Source: an uncultured Bacteroidales bacterium
GTDB lineage: Bacteria; Bacteroidota; Bacteroidia; Bacteroidales; F082
DNA: 64,000 bases
Reading direction: 5' to 3'
Assembly: GCA_937906455.1 (NCBI GenBank)
Contig: CALCYT010000047.1
Span: forward strand, 10,605-74,604
Numbering within the stretch: the first letter of the stretch is position 1; each line of letters starts with the position of its first letter. The notes beneath the pieces were generated by a model. That model did not search any database, was not told where the DNA came from, and worked only from the letters and a program-made list of their open reading frames with translations. The position numbers and the translations under genes are program-made. Below, piece by piece: positions 1 to 7,827 of the stretch.

Positions 1-74
1 ACCTAAGGAATGGTGGCATAGGAGGAGGAGTAATTCATGTTGTGAACGGTGATAAAGTAAAACAAGTAGAATAA
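1..74 (+). CDS. 3' end of an unidentified protein (partial)
   Basis: An open frame enters from the left edge and stops at the TAA of 72-74; codons are in phase from base 3. The last residues read ...GGGVIHVVNGDKVKQVE. The fragment is too short to place in a family, and it is not recognisable as the V-ATPase E subunit that usually stands upstream of subunit A in Bacteroidetes. It could also be a chance frame, although the next gene lies only 48 bases downstream on the same strand. Confidence 0.4.
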   Translation, partial: LRNGGIGGGVIHVVNGDKVKQVE

Positions 75-122
75 AATGAAGTTTAATTATTGGTTGTAGA
101 TTTAAATTAAATATTGATAAAA

Positions 123-1064
123 ATGAAGTTGAAATCGTTTTTTATTGTAATAATTATCATACATGTGTATTCGTCCCTTTATGCACAATTTAATATTAAT
201 AGTCATGGAATGGTAAGTATTACGGCGAATACTAATGATTGGGCACCTGGATTAAGGGTATATGTACCGACCTATAATTCGTGTGCTTATAATTTATACT
301 ATGGAGGACGCGATAGATTCTTCGTGCATGCTTCTGGCTATTTGTGGTGTGAGAGAGGGGGCTATTTTGGTTCGGACAGTACGCTGAAAGAAAATATATG
401 TAGGATAGAATCGCCTCTAAATAAACTTATGCAACTGAAGGGTTATGAATATAATTTTAAAGAAGAAAAAAAAGGTACTAAGACGAAGGGTTATGTTGAA
501 GATGGAAATTGTGAAGAAAGAAGATTAGGATTGATTGCACAAGAAGTTGAGCAAGTGTTTCCTGGTATTGTTAAAACTATACCCAACGGGACTAAGGCTA
601 TTTCCTATTCAGATTTGACAGCTTTGCTAATTGAATCGATAAAAGAGCAACAATATGAGATAGAATCTTTAAGTAAGCTAGTTAGTTCATATCAGTTGGA
701 CATGCTTGAATTGAAAAAGCAAATTGATGAATTGAACTTGACTATTTATAGAGAAGGTGTATCCCCTCAGGTTTACCCTAAGTCTGAAAACTCTAATGGA
801 AATGCAAAACTTTTTGGCAACGTGCCTAATCCTTTTGAATCTGTTACTGAAATTAGTTTTGAGATTCCAGAAGATGCCCAAAATGTAATTCTTATTCTTA
901 ATGATTTGAACGGGTCTTTTATAAAAACCTATACGATATTGCAAAGAGGACAGGGCAGTGTCAATATTAATGGAGATGATATGGATGATGGCTTGTATTT
1001 ATATACTTTATTGATAGATAATAAAGTTGTTGATACTAAAAGAATGGTTTTAATGAGAGAATAA
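123..1064 (+). CDS. T9SS-sorted protein with peptidase S74 (intramolecular chaperone) domain
   Basis: Predicted exported protein of 313 residues. Residues 1-21 form a signal peptide ending ..SLYA|Q. Residues about 84-175 match the S74/ICA domain found at the end of phage tail spikes, which trimerises the protein and then cuts itself off: SDSTLKENI, then GLIAQEVEQVFP and SYSDLTALLIESI. The Ser84-x4-Lys89 pair has the spacing of the family's catalytic dyad. A coiled coil follows (about 172-208), then a T9SS type A sorting domain (about 228-313, NVPNPFESVTEI and a GLYLYTL strand). The start is the ATG at 123; a TTG nine bases upstream is less likely. The gene is visibly AT-rich compared with the V-ATPase genes downstream, which suggests separate ancestry. 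Putting a sorting domain behind a self-cleaving domain is unusual. The N-terminal 60 residues are unassigned. Confidence 0.8.
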   Translation: MKLKSFFIVIIIIHVYSSLYAQFNINSHGMVSITANTNDWAPGLRVYVPTYNSCAYNLYYGGRDRFFVHASGYLWCERGGYFGSDSTLKENICRIESPLNKLMQLKGYEYNFKEEKKGTKTKGYVEDGNCEERRLGLIAQEVEQVFPGIVKTIPNGTKAISYSDLTALLIESIKEQQYEIESLSKLVSSYQLDMLELKKQIDELNLTIYREGVSPQVYPKSENSNGNAKLFGNVPNPFESVTEISFEIPEDAQNVILILNDLNGSFIKTYTILQRGQGSVNINGDDMDDGLYLYTLLIDNKVVDTKRMVLMRE

Positions 1065-1113
1065 ATAGATCGATTCTGTTAGAGCTATTATATGAAATTT
1101 GAAATCAAACGAT

Positions 1114-2862
1114 ATGAAAACAACAGGAAAAGTTACAGGAATCATTGCAAACCTCGTCACTGTCGAGGTGGACGGCCCTGTGGCACAGAATGAAATCTGC
1201 TACATCGACTTGGCGGGCGTCAAGCTGATGGCGGAGGTCATCAAGGTGAACGGGAACAAAGCCTCGGTGCAGGTGTATGAAAGCACACGAGGACTGACAA
1301 TCGGATGTCCGGTGGAGTTCCAAGGCTATATGCTTGAGGCTACCCTCGGACCTGGTCTCCTCTCGAGTAATTTCGACGGCTTGCAGAATAATCTTGCCAC
1401 CATGGAAGGCGTGTTTTTGCAAAGAGGTGAATACACCAAGCCGTTGGACGAGAACAAGTTATGGGACTTCACACCCATCGCCAAGGCGGGACAACAAGTC
1501 ATTGCCGCCGACTGGCTTGGCGAAGTCAAGGAAGGCTGGCTGCCCCACAAAATCATGGTGCCGTTTGCCTTTGGAGGCACTTACACTGTGAAATCGATGG
1601 CCGAAGCCGGACAATACAAAATCACAGACACCATCGCAGTTTTAACTAATGCTGACGGCGAGGAAGTCAACGTCACGATGATGCAGAAATGGCCTGTGAA
1701 AGTCGCTGTTGGCGGCTACGTCGAGAAGCCGCGTCCCTTCAAGGTGATGGAGACGGGTGTGCGCTGCATCGACACGCTCAACCCCATCGCGGAGGGCGGC
1801 ACGGGCTTCATCCCGGGACCTTTCGGCTGCGGCAAGACGGTGCTTCAGCATGCACTCGCTGAGCAAGCCGACGCCGACATCATCATCATGGCGGCCTGCG
1901 GCGAGCGCGCTAATGAGGTCGTGGAGATTTTCACTGAGTTCCCCGAGCTGAAGGACAAACACACGGGGCGCAGCCTGATGGAGCGTACCATCATCATCTG
2001 CAACACGTCGAACATGCCCGTCGCGGCGCGTGAGGCTTCGGTCTATACCGCCATGACACTCGGCGAATACTATCGCGCCATGGGTATGAAGGTGCTGCTT
2101 TTAGCCGACTCCACCTCGCGTTGGGCGCAGGCCTTGCGTGAGATGAGTAACCGCCTGGAAGAACTGCCGGGTCAGGACGGATTCCCCGTTGACCTCTCTG
2201 CAATCATCTCCAACTTCTATGCCCGCGCCGGCTTCGTCAGGCTGAACAACGGTGCCACGGGCTCAATCACCTTCATCGGAACGGTGTCGCCCGCCGGCGG
2301 TAACCTCAAAGAGCCTGTTACCGAATCGACGAAGAAGGCGGCACGTTGCTTCTACGGACTGTCGCAGAACCGCGCCGACAAGAAACGTTATCCCGCCGTT
2401 GACCCCGTCGATTCATATTCGAAATATCTCGAATACCCTGAGATTATTGAATATCTCGACAATAAAATCGAAAAAGGATGGGTCGATAAGGTCACAAAGA
2501 CGAAATATATTATCCGTAAAGGTAAAGACGCCTATGAGCAAATCAACATCTTGGGCGACGACGGCGTGCCAATGTCATATCATGAACAGTATTGGAAGTC
2601 GGAACTCGTTGATTTCGTGATACTTCAGCAAGACGCTTTCGACGACATCGACGGCTCAACGCCTTTGGACAGACAGAAGTTTATGCTCGATTTGGTTCTC
2701 GAGATATGCGACCGCAGCTTCAAGTTCGACAACTTCGAGCAATGTACGACGTATTTCAAGGGCTTGATAAACATCTGCCGTCAGATGAACTATTCGGAAT
2801 ACAAATCAGAGCAATTTGAAAAATATCTTGGACAGTTAAAGGAGGAACTTAAACATGAGTGA
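1114..2862 (+). CDS. atpA: V-type ATP synthase/ATPase subunit A (catalytic)
   Basis: Catalytic nucleotide-binding subunit of the cytoplasmic V1 head, 582 residues, the usual length. It shows the N-terminal beta-barrel, the subunit A-specific bulge region, the Walker A loop GPFGCGKT at 235-242, the GER motif (GERANEVVEIF) and the Walker B/arginine region LLLADSTSRWAQALRE. The start is the ATG at 1114, giving MKTTGKVTGI; an in-frame TTG 15 bases earlier is not needed. It overlaps the next gene by 8 bases, so A and B are translationally coupled. In Bacteroidetes this operon normally begins with an E subunit and a DUF2764 protein; neither is seen immediately upstream here. Gene symbol follows the atpA/ntpA usage for V-type pumps. 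Confidence 0.96.
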   Translation: MKTTGKVTGIIANLVTVEVDGPVAQNEICYIDLAGVKLMAEVIKVNGNKASVQVYESTRGLTIGCPVEFQGYMLEATLGPGLLSSNFDGLQNNLATMEGVFLQRGEYTKPLDENKLWDFTPIAKAGQQVIAADWLGEVKEGWLPHKIMVPFAFGGTYTVKSMAEAGQYKITDTIAVLTNADGEEVNVTMMQKWPVKVAVGGYVEKPRPFKVMETGVRCIDTLNPIAEGGTGFIPGPFGCGKTVLQHALAEQADADIIIMAACGERANEVVEIFTEFPELKDKHTGRSLMERTIIICNTSNMPVAAREASVYTAMTLGEYYRAMGMKVLLLADSTSRWAQALREMSNRLEELPGQDGFPVDLSAIISNFYARAGFVRLNNGATGSITFIGTVSPAGGNLKEPVTESTKKAARCFYGLSQNRADKKRYPAVDPVDSYSKYLEYPEIIEYLDNKIEKGWVDKVTKTKYIIRKGKDAYEQINILGDDGVPMSYHEQYWKSELVDFVILQQDAFDDIDGSTPLDRQKFMLDLVLEICDRSFKFDNFEQCTTYFKGLINICRQMNYSEYKSEQFEKYLGQLKEELKHE

Positions 2863-4183
2863 GAAAGCCTTTCAACGCATATATACTAAGCTTACCGCCA
2901 TCACCAAGGCGACGGTGACACTTGAGGCTCAAGGTGTTGCAAACGACGAGCTGGCTCTCGTGGCAGGTCGTCTGGCACAGGTCGTGAAAATCAAGGATAA
3001 GAACGTCACTTTGCAGGTGTTCGGCGGCACCGAGGACATCCCGACCAACGCCGAGGTGACCTTCTTCGGCGAACCGCCATCACTGAATGTGAGCGAAGAC
3101 CTCGCCGGACGTTTCTTTAACGCCTACGGCGAGCCCATTGACGGCGGTCCGGCAGTGGAAGGCGAGAAACGCCAGATTGGCGGCCCTTCCGTGAACCCGT
3201 TCAAGCGTCGCCAGCCCTCACAGCTCATCCCTACAGGCATCGCGGGCATCGACCTGAACAACACCTTGGTATCAGGACAGAAGATCCCGTTCTTCGCCGA
3301 CCCCGACCAGCCTTACAACCAGGTGATGAGCATGGTGGCTCTCCGCGCCGATGTCGATAAGATTATCCTCGGCGGCATGGGCCTGACAAACGACGACTAT
3401 CTCTTCTTTAAAAATGAGTTCGAGAGTGCCGGCGCACTGCATAAAATCATCAGCTTCGTCAACACTACCGACCAGCCACCTGTCGAGCGTCTGCTGATTC
3501 CCGACATGGCACTGACGGCAGCGGAGTATTTTGCCGTTGACAAGAACGAAAAGGTTTTGGTGCTGCTCACAGACATGACGCTTTATGCCGACGCTCTGAG
3601 CATCGTCTCGAACCGCATGGACCAGATTCCTTCCAAGGACTCCATGCCCGGCTCGCTCTATTCCGACTTGGCAAAGATTTATGAGAAGGCGGTGCAGCTG
3701 CCCGACGGCGGCTCCATCACCATCATCGCGGTGACGACATTGAACGACGGCGATATCACACACGCCATCCCGGACAACACAGGCTACATCACCGAAGGAC
3801 AGCTGTTCCTCCGTGCTGACCCTGATTCCGGCAAGGTCATCGTTGACCCGTTCCGCTCGCTGTCGCGACTGAAACAGTTGGTGCAAAACAAGAAGACCCG
3901 CGAGGACCACAGCGCGGTGATGAACACCTCGGTGCGCCTCTATGCCGACGCCGCCAACGCCAAGACTAAGCTGGAAAACGGCTTCGACCTGAGCGACTAC
4001 GACCTACGCTGCCTCGACTACGCCAAGGAATATGCTACCAGACTCTTAGCCATCGACGTCAATATCTCCATCGAGGAGATGCTCGACACCGGCTGGGAGT
4101 TGTTCGCAAAATATTTCACCAAGGCTGAAACGGGTCTGAAAGAATCGTTGATTCAGAAATACTGGAAAGCCAAAGAAAATTGA
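2855..4183 (+). CDS. atpB: V-type ATP synthase/ATPase subunit B
   Basis: Non-catalytic partner of subunit A in the V1 hexamer, 442 residues. It has the beta-barrel start, the family segment GRFFNAYGEPIDGGP and the region PSQLIPTGIAGIDLNN, and it lacks a Walker A loop as expected for subunit B. The C-terminal part includes SMPGSLYSDLAKIYEKA and the RSLSRLKQLVQ segment. The ATG at 2855 lies inside the end of atpA (8-base overlap), indicating coupled translation to give equal A and B amounts. The stop at 4181-4183 directly abuts a repeat block that separates it from subunit D. Confidence 0.95.
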   Translation: MSEKAFQRIYTKLTAITKATVTLEAQGVANDELALVAGRLAQVVKIKDKNVTLQVFGGTEDIPTNAEVTFFGEPPSLNVSEDLAGRFFNAYGEPIDGGPAVEGEKRQIGGPSVNPFKRRQPSQLIPTGIAGIDLNNTLVSGQKIPFFADPDQPYNQVMSMVALRADVDKIILGGMGLTNDDYLFFKNEFESAGALHKIISFVNTTDQPPVERLLIPDMALTAAEYFAVDKNEKVLVLLTDMTLYADALSIVSNRMDQIPSKDSMPGSLYSDLAKIYEKAVQLPDGGSITIIAVTTLNDGDITHAIPDNTGYITEGQLFLRADPDSGKVIVDPFRSLSRLKQLVQNKKTREDHSAVMNTSVRLYADAANAKTKLENGFDLSDYDLRCLDYAKEYATRLLAIDVNISIEEMLDTGWELFAKYFTKAETGLKESLIQKYWKAKEN

Positions 4184-4308
4184 CAACTGAACAACTGGTA
4201 CGGCTGCCACAGTGTGACAGCCCTACAACTGAACAACTGGTACGGCTGCCACAGTGTGACAGCCCTACAACTGAACAACTGAACAACTGAATAACTGAAC
4301 AACTGAAT
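4184..4308 (+). repeat. Two 42-bp direct repeats plus an octamer (AACTGAAC) run
   Basis: The spacer between subunits B and D consists wholly of repeats. Two identical 42-bp units (4184-4225 and 4226-4267) each hold two octamers (AACTGAAC, AACTGGTA) and a near-perfect palindrome built on GGCTGCCACAGTGTG, which pairs GGCTG/CAGCC and CACA/TGTG. From 4269 to 4308 there are five more octamers: AACTGAAC, AACTGAAC, AACTGAAT, AACTGAAC, AACTGAAT. The run ends four bases before the atpD start codon. In mRNA each palindrome would form a stem-loop between two coupled-complex genes, possibly tuning stability or expression of D relative to A and B; that function is inference. Confidence 0.9.
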
Positions 4309-4311
4309 AAA

Positions 4312-4926
4312 ATGGCCATCAAATTTCAATATAACAAGACCTCGCTGAACGAGCTTAACAAACAGCTTAAGACGCGTACCCGTGCCCTGCCCACGCTGAA
4401 GAGCAAGGAGAGCGCGCTGCGTCTTGAGGTGAAGAAAGCCAAGCAGCATTCGGAGAGGCTTGTCGCACAGTTAGAGGCCGAGCTCAAGTCGTATGAGTAC
4501 ATGGCACGGCTTTGGAATGAATTTGAGCCGGGACTGATTTCGGTGACCGATGTCAAGCTGAAGACCGTCAAGATTGCGGGCGTGCCCGTGCCGGCCTTGG
4601 AGGAGGTGCTTTACGAAGTGAAGGATATCAACCTCTTCACTAAGCCGATGTGGTATGCCGACGGCGTGCAGATACTGAAAAACCTTGCACAGCTCGGCAT
4701 CGAGTCGGAGGTCTATACCGAGGTGAGCCACATCTTAGACTACCAGCGGAAGAAGACCACACAGAAAGTCAACCTTTACGAAAAGGTGCAGATTCCTGGC
4801 TATAACGAAGCCATACGTAAGATAAAACGATACATGGAAGACGAGGAGAACCTCTCCAAGGCTTCGCAGAAAATCGTGAAAAACAAACACATCGTTGAAG
4901 AAGAGGAGGCAGAGCATGGTAACTGA
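4312..4926 (+). CDS. atpD: V-type ATP synthase/ATPase subunit D (central stalk)
   Basis: Central rotor shaft of V1, 204 residues. Two long helices that form the shaft can be read: the N-terminal part with repeated Lys/Glu/Leu heptads (KSKESALRLEVKKAK) and the C-terminal helix NEAIRKIKRYMEDEE. The start MAIKFQYNKTSLNELNKQL matches the Bacteroidetes version of the subunit. The gene follows the octamer repeat with only three intervening bases, and its end overlaps atpI by 11 bases. Confidence 0.92.
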   Translation: MAIKFQYNKTSLNELNKQLKTRTRALPTLKSKESALRLEVKKAKQHSERLVAQLEAELKSYEYMARLWNEFEPGLISVTDVKLKTVKIAGVPVPALEEVLYEVKDINLFTKPMWYADGVQILKNLAQLGIESEVYTEVSHILDYQRKKTTQKVNLYEKVQIPGYNEAIRKIKRYMEDEENLSKASQKIVKNKHIVEEEEAEHGN

Positions 4927-6694
4927 AATGACTAAATATAATTTCATCCTGCTGAGCGGCGACAACGAGGCGTTTCTCCAGAAACTGCAGGGCGTGGGCG
5001 TGGTCGATATCACTCGTTCCACCAAGGCCGTGGATGAGAAGTCGGAGAAACTGTCGTCAAAGGCCGGCTCATACCGTAAAGCCTTGTCGTTGCTAAAAAA
5101 TGTGACGGCTGCCGAGTTTGCCGACAAGACTTACGGCGACCTTGCGGAAAACGTCATCGAGACAGTACGCGAGATTGATGCGACAAAAGAACAGATGTCG
5201 CAGCTTAATAAGGAGCTCGAAGAACGCCTGCCTTGGGGACAGTTCGACATGAAAACTGTCGAAAAACTCAAGGAACACGGTCTGAAACTGCATTTCTACA
5301 AGACCAAGGCATCGCTGCTTGACCCCGCCTGGCAGTCGGATTACGCGCTGAGCGAGATTTCGACGGTTGACGGCTATACCTATTTCGTGGTGCTCTCCGA
5401 CTCCGACGACTATGCCTTCCCATTGAAGGAGATGCCGGCTCCTGACGGTGATTTTACTTCTATAGAGAAGAAAATCAATGAGTTAGGACTTGAGATGGAA
5501 AAAAACGAGAAGCATCTGTCAGAGCTGAAATGTCATGAGAAAGACATCCGGAAAGAACTTGACAAGACGCTCTCGAAACTTGATTTGCATTTGGCAAATG
5601 TCTCTGGGACTAAAGCCGCTGACGACTATATCACCGTTTTCGAGGGTTTCGCCCCGACGGAAAACGAAACGGCACTCAAAGAGATGCTCGATAAAGAGAT
5701 GGTGTTTTATTTGGTTGAAAAAGCTAAAGTCGACGACAATCCTCCCATCAAGTTGAAAAACAATAAGTTCGTCTCGATGTTCGAGGTGTTGACCGATATG
5801 TACGGTCGCCCGAAATACAACGAGTTCGACCCTACGGTGTGGATTTCCATCTTCTTCATGCTGTTTTTCGCCTTCTGTATGGGTGATGCCGGTTACGGAT
5901 TGATACTCATGCTGTTAGGTTTCGGTTTGAAGAAGATGATGCCCGACATCTCGCCATTGGTTGTGACGCTCGGCATCGCCACCACGGTGATAGGATTGTT
6001 GTTCCACACGTTCTTCTCGGTAGATATGCTGACTTGGAGCTGGCTTCCCGATGCAGTGAAAAAATGTATGTTGCCTTCGCAGATAGCGGGTTTCGACGGC
6101 ACAATGGTTTTAGCCATAATAGTTGGTATCGTACACATCTGTCTTGCGATGGTGGTGAAGACGTATCAGACCACGAAAGTCAACGGCTTCGCCAATTCTT
6201 TAGGCACATGGGGCTGGACGCTGCTCATTGTGGGCGGCGTCATAGTGGGAGGTCTCGCGCTCATCGGTGTGCTCGACTCCACCGTGACGAAATGGGTTAT
6301 CATAGTGATAGGGGTGCTGTCGGCGTTGGGAATCTTCTTCCTCAACGACATACATCGTAACCCGTTGATTAACATCGGCTCCGGCTTGTGGGATACTTAC
6401 AACACCGCCACGGGATTGCTCGGCGACGTGCTGAGTTACCTCCGTCTGTATGCTTTGGGACTGGCAGGTGCCAAGCTCGGCGAGGCGTTCAACGCCATCG
6501 GATTGCAGGCTCTCGGCGATGGCGGTGCAGGTTGGATAGCCTTCATTCTCATCGTGGTCGTGGGTCACACCCTGAACGTCGCGATGTGTGTTTTAGGCGC
6601 TTTTGTGCATCCGCTGCGACTCAATTTCCTTGAGTTTTTCAAAAACTCAGGATATGAAGGGTCTGGAAGAAAGTATAACCCGCTAAAAAGTTAA
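4916..6694 (+). CDS. atpI: V-type ATP synthase/ATPase subunit I (membrane a-subunit)
   Basis: Membrane subunit that forms the ion half-channels and the stator link, 592 residues. The N-terminal half (about 1-300) is a soluble domain rich in coiled coil. The C-terminal half has about seven or eight hydrophobic helices starting near ISIFFMLFFAFCMGDAGYG, the family signature. The segment GDVLSYLRLYALGLAG carries the essential channel arginine. The start is the ATG at 4916, with GAGGAGG at 4903-4909, one of few Shine-Dalgarno-like sequences in the window; this start overlaps atpD by 11 bases. A 270-base repeat spacer separates it from atpK. Confidence 0.94.
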   Translation: MVTEMTKYNFILLSGDNEAFLQKLQGVGVVDITRSTKAVDEKSEKLSSKAGSYRKALSLLKNVTAAEFADKTYGDLAENVIETVREIDATKEQMSQLNKELEERLPWGQFDMKTVEKLKEHGLKLHFYKTKASLLDPAWQSDYALSEISTVDGYTYFVVLSDSDDYAFPLKEMPAPDGDFTSIEKKINELGLEMEKNEKHLSELKCHEKDIRKELDKTLSKLDLHLANVSGTKAADDYITVFEGFAPTENETALKEMLDKEMVFYLVEKAKVDDNPPIKLKNNKFVSMFEVLTDMYGRPKYNEFDPTVWISIFFMLFFAFCMGDAGYGLILMLLGFGLKKMMPDISPLVVTLGIATTVIGLLFHTFFSVDMLTWSWLPDAVKKCMLPSQIAGFDGTMVLAIIVGIVHICLAMVVKTYQTTKVNGFANSLGTWGWTLLIVGGVIVGGLALIGVLDSTVTKWVIIVIGVLSALGIFFLNDIHRNPLINIGSGLWDTYNTATGLLGDVLSYLRLYALGLAGAKLGEAFNAIGLQALGDGGAGWIAFILIVVVGHTLNVAMCVLGAFVHPLRLNFLEFFKNSGYEGSGRKYNPLKS

Positions 6695-6707
6695 AACATG
6701 ACAATGT

Positions 6708-6906
6708 CGTCATTTTCAATCGGAGCGGAGCGAAGCGGAGACCTGAGCGAATATTTCCCTTTGTCATTTCGACCGGAGCGAAGCGGAGTGGAGACCTGAG
6801 CAAATAGTTTCCTTTGTCATTTCGACCGGAGCGAAGCGGAGTGGAGACCTGAGCAAATATTTCCCTTTGTCATTTCGACCGGAGCGAAGCGAAGTGGAGA
6901 AATCTC
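6708..6906 (+). repeat. 53-bp tandem array (GTCATTTCGACCGGAGCG family)
   Basis: Almost four head-to-tail units start at about 6708, 6762, 6815 and 6868, at a period of 53-54 bases. Each unit reads GTCATTTCGACCGGAGCG, then AAGCGGAGTGGAGACC, then TGAGCAAATATTTCCCTT. The first unit is diverged and the last is cut short after 39 bases with the ending GAGAAATCTC. The array lies in the transcript between atpI and atpK. A 38-base reverse-complement copy with a single mismatch lies inside prmC at 8749-8786, so this is a dispersed family and not just a local duplication. The identical units argue for recent amplification. Confidence 0.92.
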
Positions 6907-6926
6907 AAACACAATAGAATCTTGAA

Positions 6927-6961
6927 TGTTAAATGTTAAATTATAAATTTTAAATCATAAA
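6927..6961 (+). repeat. Five heptamers leading into the atpK start
   Basis: Five consecutive 7-mers TGTTAAA, TGTTAAA, TTATAAA, TTTTAAA, TCATAAA end three bases before the ATG of atpK. They form an AT-rich, unstructured leader that may help initiation without a Shine-Dalgarno sequence. This is one of nine 7-bp-period spacers in the window. Confidence 0.8.
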
Positions 6962-6964
6962 ACT

Positions 6965-7393
6965 ATGTTAGCAACAATCTTAGGTTATCTCGGCTTGGGC
7001 TTGGTATTAGCCCTTGCAGGTATCGGAAGCTCAATCGGCACCTCAACGGCTGGCAACGCCGCCGAGGGTGGTCTCAAGAAACGTCCTGAGGCATCAGGTA
7101 ACTTCATGGTTTTGTCGGCTCTTCCGGCAACCCAGGGTATCTACGGCTTCGTGGCCTTCTTCATGCTACTCAGCAAGATGAAAGCCAGCCCCGAGCAAGG
7201 TCTCATCATCTTTGGCGTGGGTCTCTGCGTGGGCCTCGTCTGTATGATTTCAGCCATCCGTCAGGGACAGGTCTGCGCCAACGGCATCGTAGGCATCAGC
7301 CAGGGACACGATGTGTTCACCAACACCCTGATTTACGCCGCTCTTCCTGAATTTTACGCGATTTTGGGCTTAGTCGGTGCTTTGATGGTGTAA
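6965..7393 (+). CDS. atpK: V-type ATP synthase/ATPase subunit K (c-ring proteolipid), Na+-type ligand set
   Basis: Rotor-ring proteolipid of 142 residues with four membrane helices (two fused hairpins). The known Na+ ligands of the Enterococcus hirae NtpK ring have counterparts here: Leu53, Thr56 and Gln57 in ALPATQGIYGF, Gln100 in SAIRQGQVCANG and the ion-carrying Glu129 in ALPEFYAILGL. The first hairpin lacks a carboxylate, as in other duplicated K subunits. Only helix 4 therefore carries an ion. The matching ligands suggest Na+ coupling, an inference from residues only. The gene closes the ATPase cluster. Confidence 0.95.
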   Translation: MLATILGYLGLGLVLALAGIGSSIGTSTAGNAAEGGLKKRPEASGNFMVLSALPATQGIYGFVAFFMLLSKMKASPEQGLIIFGVGLCVGLVCMISAIRQGQVCANGIVGISQGHDVFTNTLIYAALPEFYAILGLVGALMV

Positions 7394-7400
7394 CTTCTTT

Positions 7401-7433
7401 CAGAAGACAGAAGTCAGAAGACAGAAGACAGAA
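7401..7433 (+). repeat. CAGAAGA heptamer repeat
   Basis: 4.7 tandem copies of CAGAAGA (one copy ends in T) lie 8 bases after the atpK stop. The same heptamer occurs on the opposite strand at 55674-55705 in the Bat operon. Confidence 0.88.
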
Positions 7434-7437
7434 TGCT

Positions 7438-7465
7438 GTAGAGACGCACAGTCGTGCGTCTCTAC
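7438..7465 (+). terminator. Perfect 12-bp hairpin, GACGCAC family
   Basis: GTAGAGACGCAC and GTGCGTCTCTAC pair perfectly around the loop AGTC. There is no T-run after it, so it is more likely a dispersed hairpin element or an mRNA 3'-end protector than a canonical intrinsic terminator. A related hairpin with GGGACGCAC arms is at 12667-12697. Confidence 0.7.
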
Positions 7466-7488
7466 ACGTATAAACATTGTATTTTAAT

Positions 7489-7791
7489 ATGAACAAAGTA
7501 AAAATCACCGCTGTCAGGCAGACGGTTTATTATGACCTGATGGCGAAATATGAGAATCCCATCGAACATACGTGCGACATAAAAGAAGGTCAGCAGTGGA
7601 TCTCTATCGATGGTAAATGCCCCGAGGGACTGTGCCCGTCGGCATGGGATTCCATGCGGGAGTTCGTGGAGGCCTTGTCGAAAGGTGAAGGCAATTTCTA
7701 CGACGGCTGGATGAAGAACCCGATGAGTGCCATGATAAGCTGCAACGACGGATTCCGGCCGTTCAGCTTTTACATCGAAGTGATGGGATAA
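7489..7791 (+). CDS. TIGR04076 family protein
   Basis: Small cytosolic protein of 100 residues. The layout matches the TIGR04076 family: an N-terminal MNKVKITAVRQTVYYDL strand, a central GKCPEGLCPSAWDSM segment and a C-terminal WMKNPMSAMISCNDGFRPF segment with conserved Cys and Trp. The family has no established function; its paired cysteines suggest metal or redox chemistry, but only Cys residues at CDIKEG, CPEGLC and SCNDG are visible here. The start is the ATG at 7489; an upstream in-frame TTG is ignored. A good intrinsic terminator follows. Confidence 0.85.
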   Translation: MNKVKITAVRQTVYYDLMAKYENPIEHTCDIKEGQQWISIDGKCPEGLCPSAWDSMREFVEALSKGEGNFYDGWMKNPMSAMISCNDGFRPFSFYIEVMG

Positions 7792-7800
7792 TAGATGTTG

Positions 7801-7827
7801 AGACGTCATTTATGGCGTCTTTTTTTA
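7801..7827 (+). terminator. Intrinsic terminator after the TIGR04076 gene
   Basis: AGACGTC pairs with GGCGTCT across the loop ATTTAT, with one G-T wobble, and is followed directly by eight T residues. It ends the ATPase-TIGR04076 transcription unit. Confidence 0.8.

Noticed and set aside
3272..3910. Long minus-strand frame opposite atpB
   Set aside because: Antisense of a strongly conserved coding region with high G+C at third positions; its His- and Val-rich translation resembles no protein family.
6708..6906. CRISPR-like appearance of the regular 53-bp array
   Set aside because: The units are identical through their whole length with no unique spacers, and no cas genes are in the window; it is a simple tandem array.
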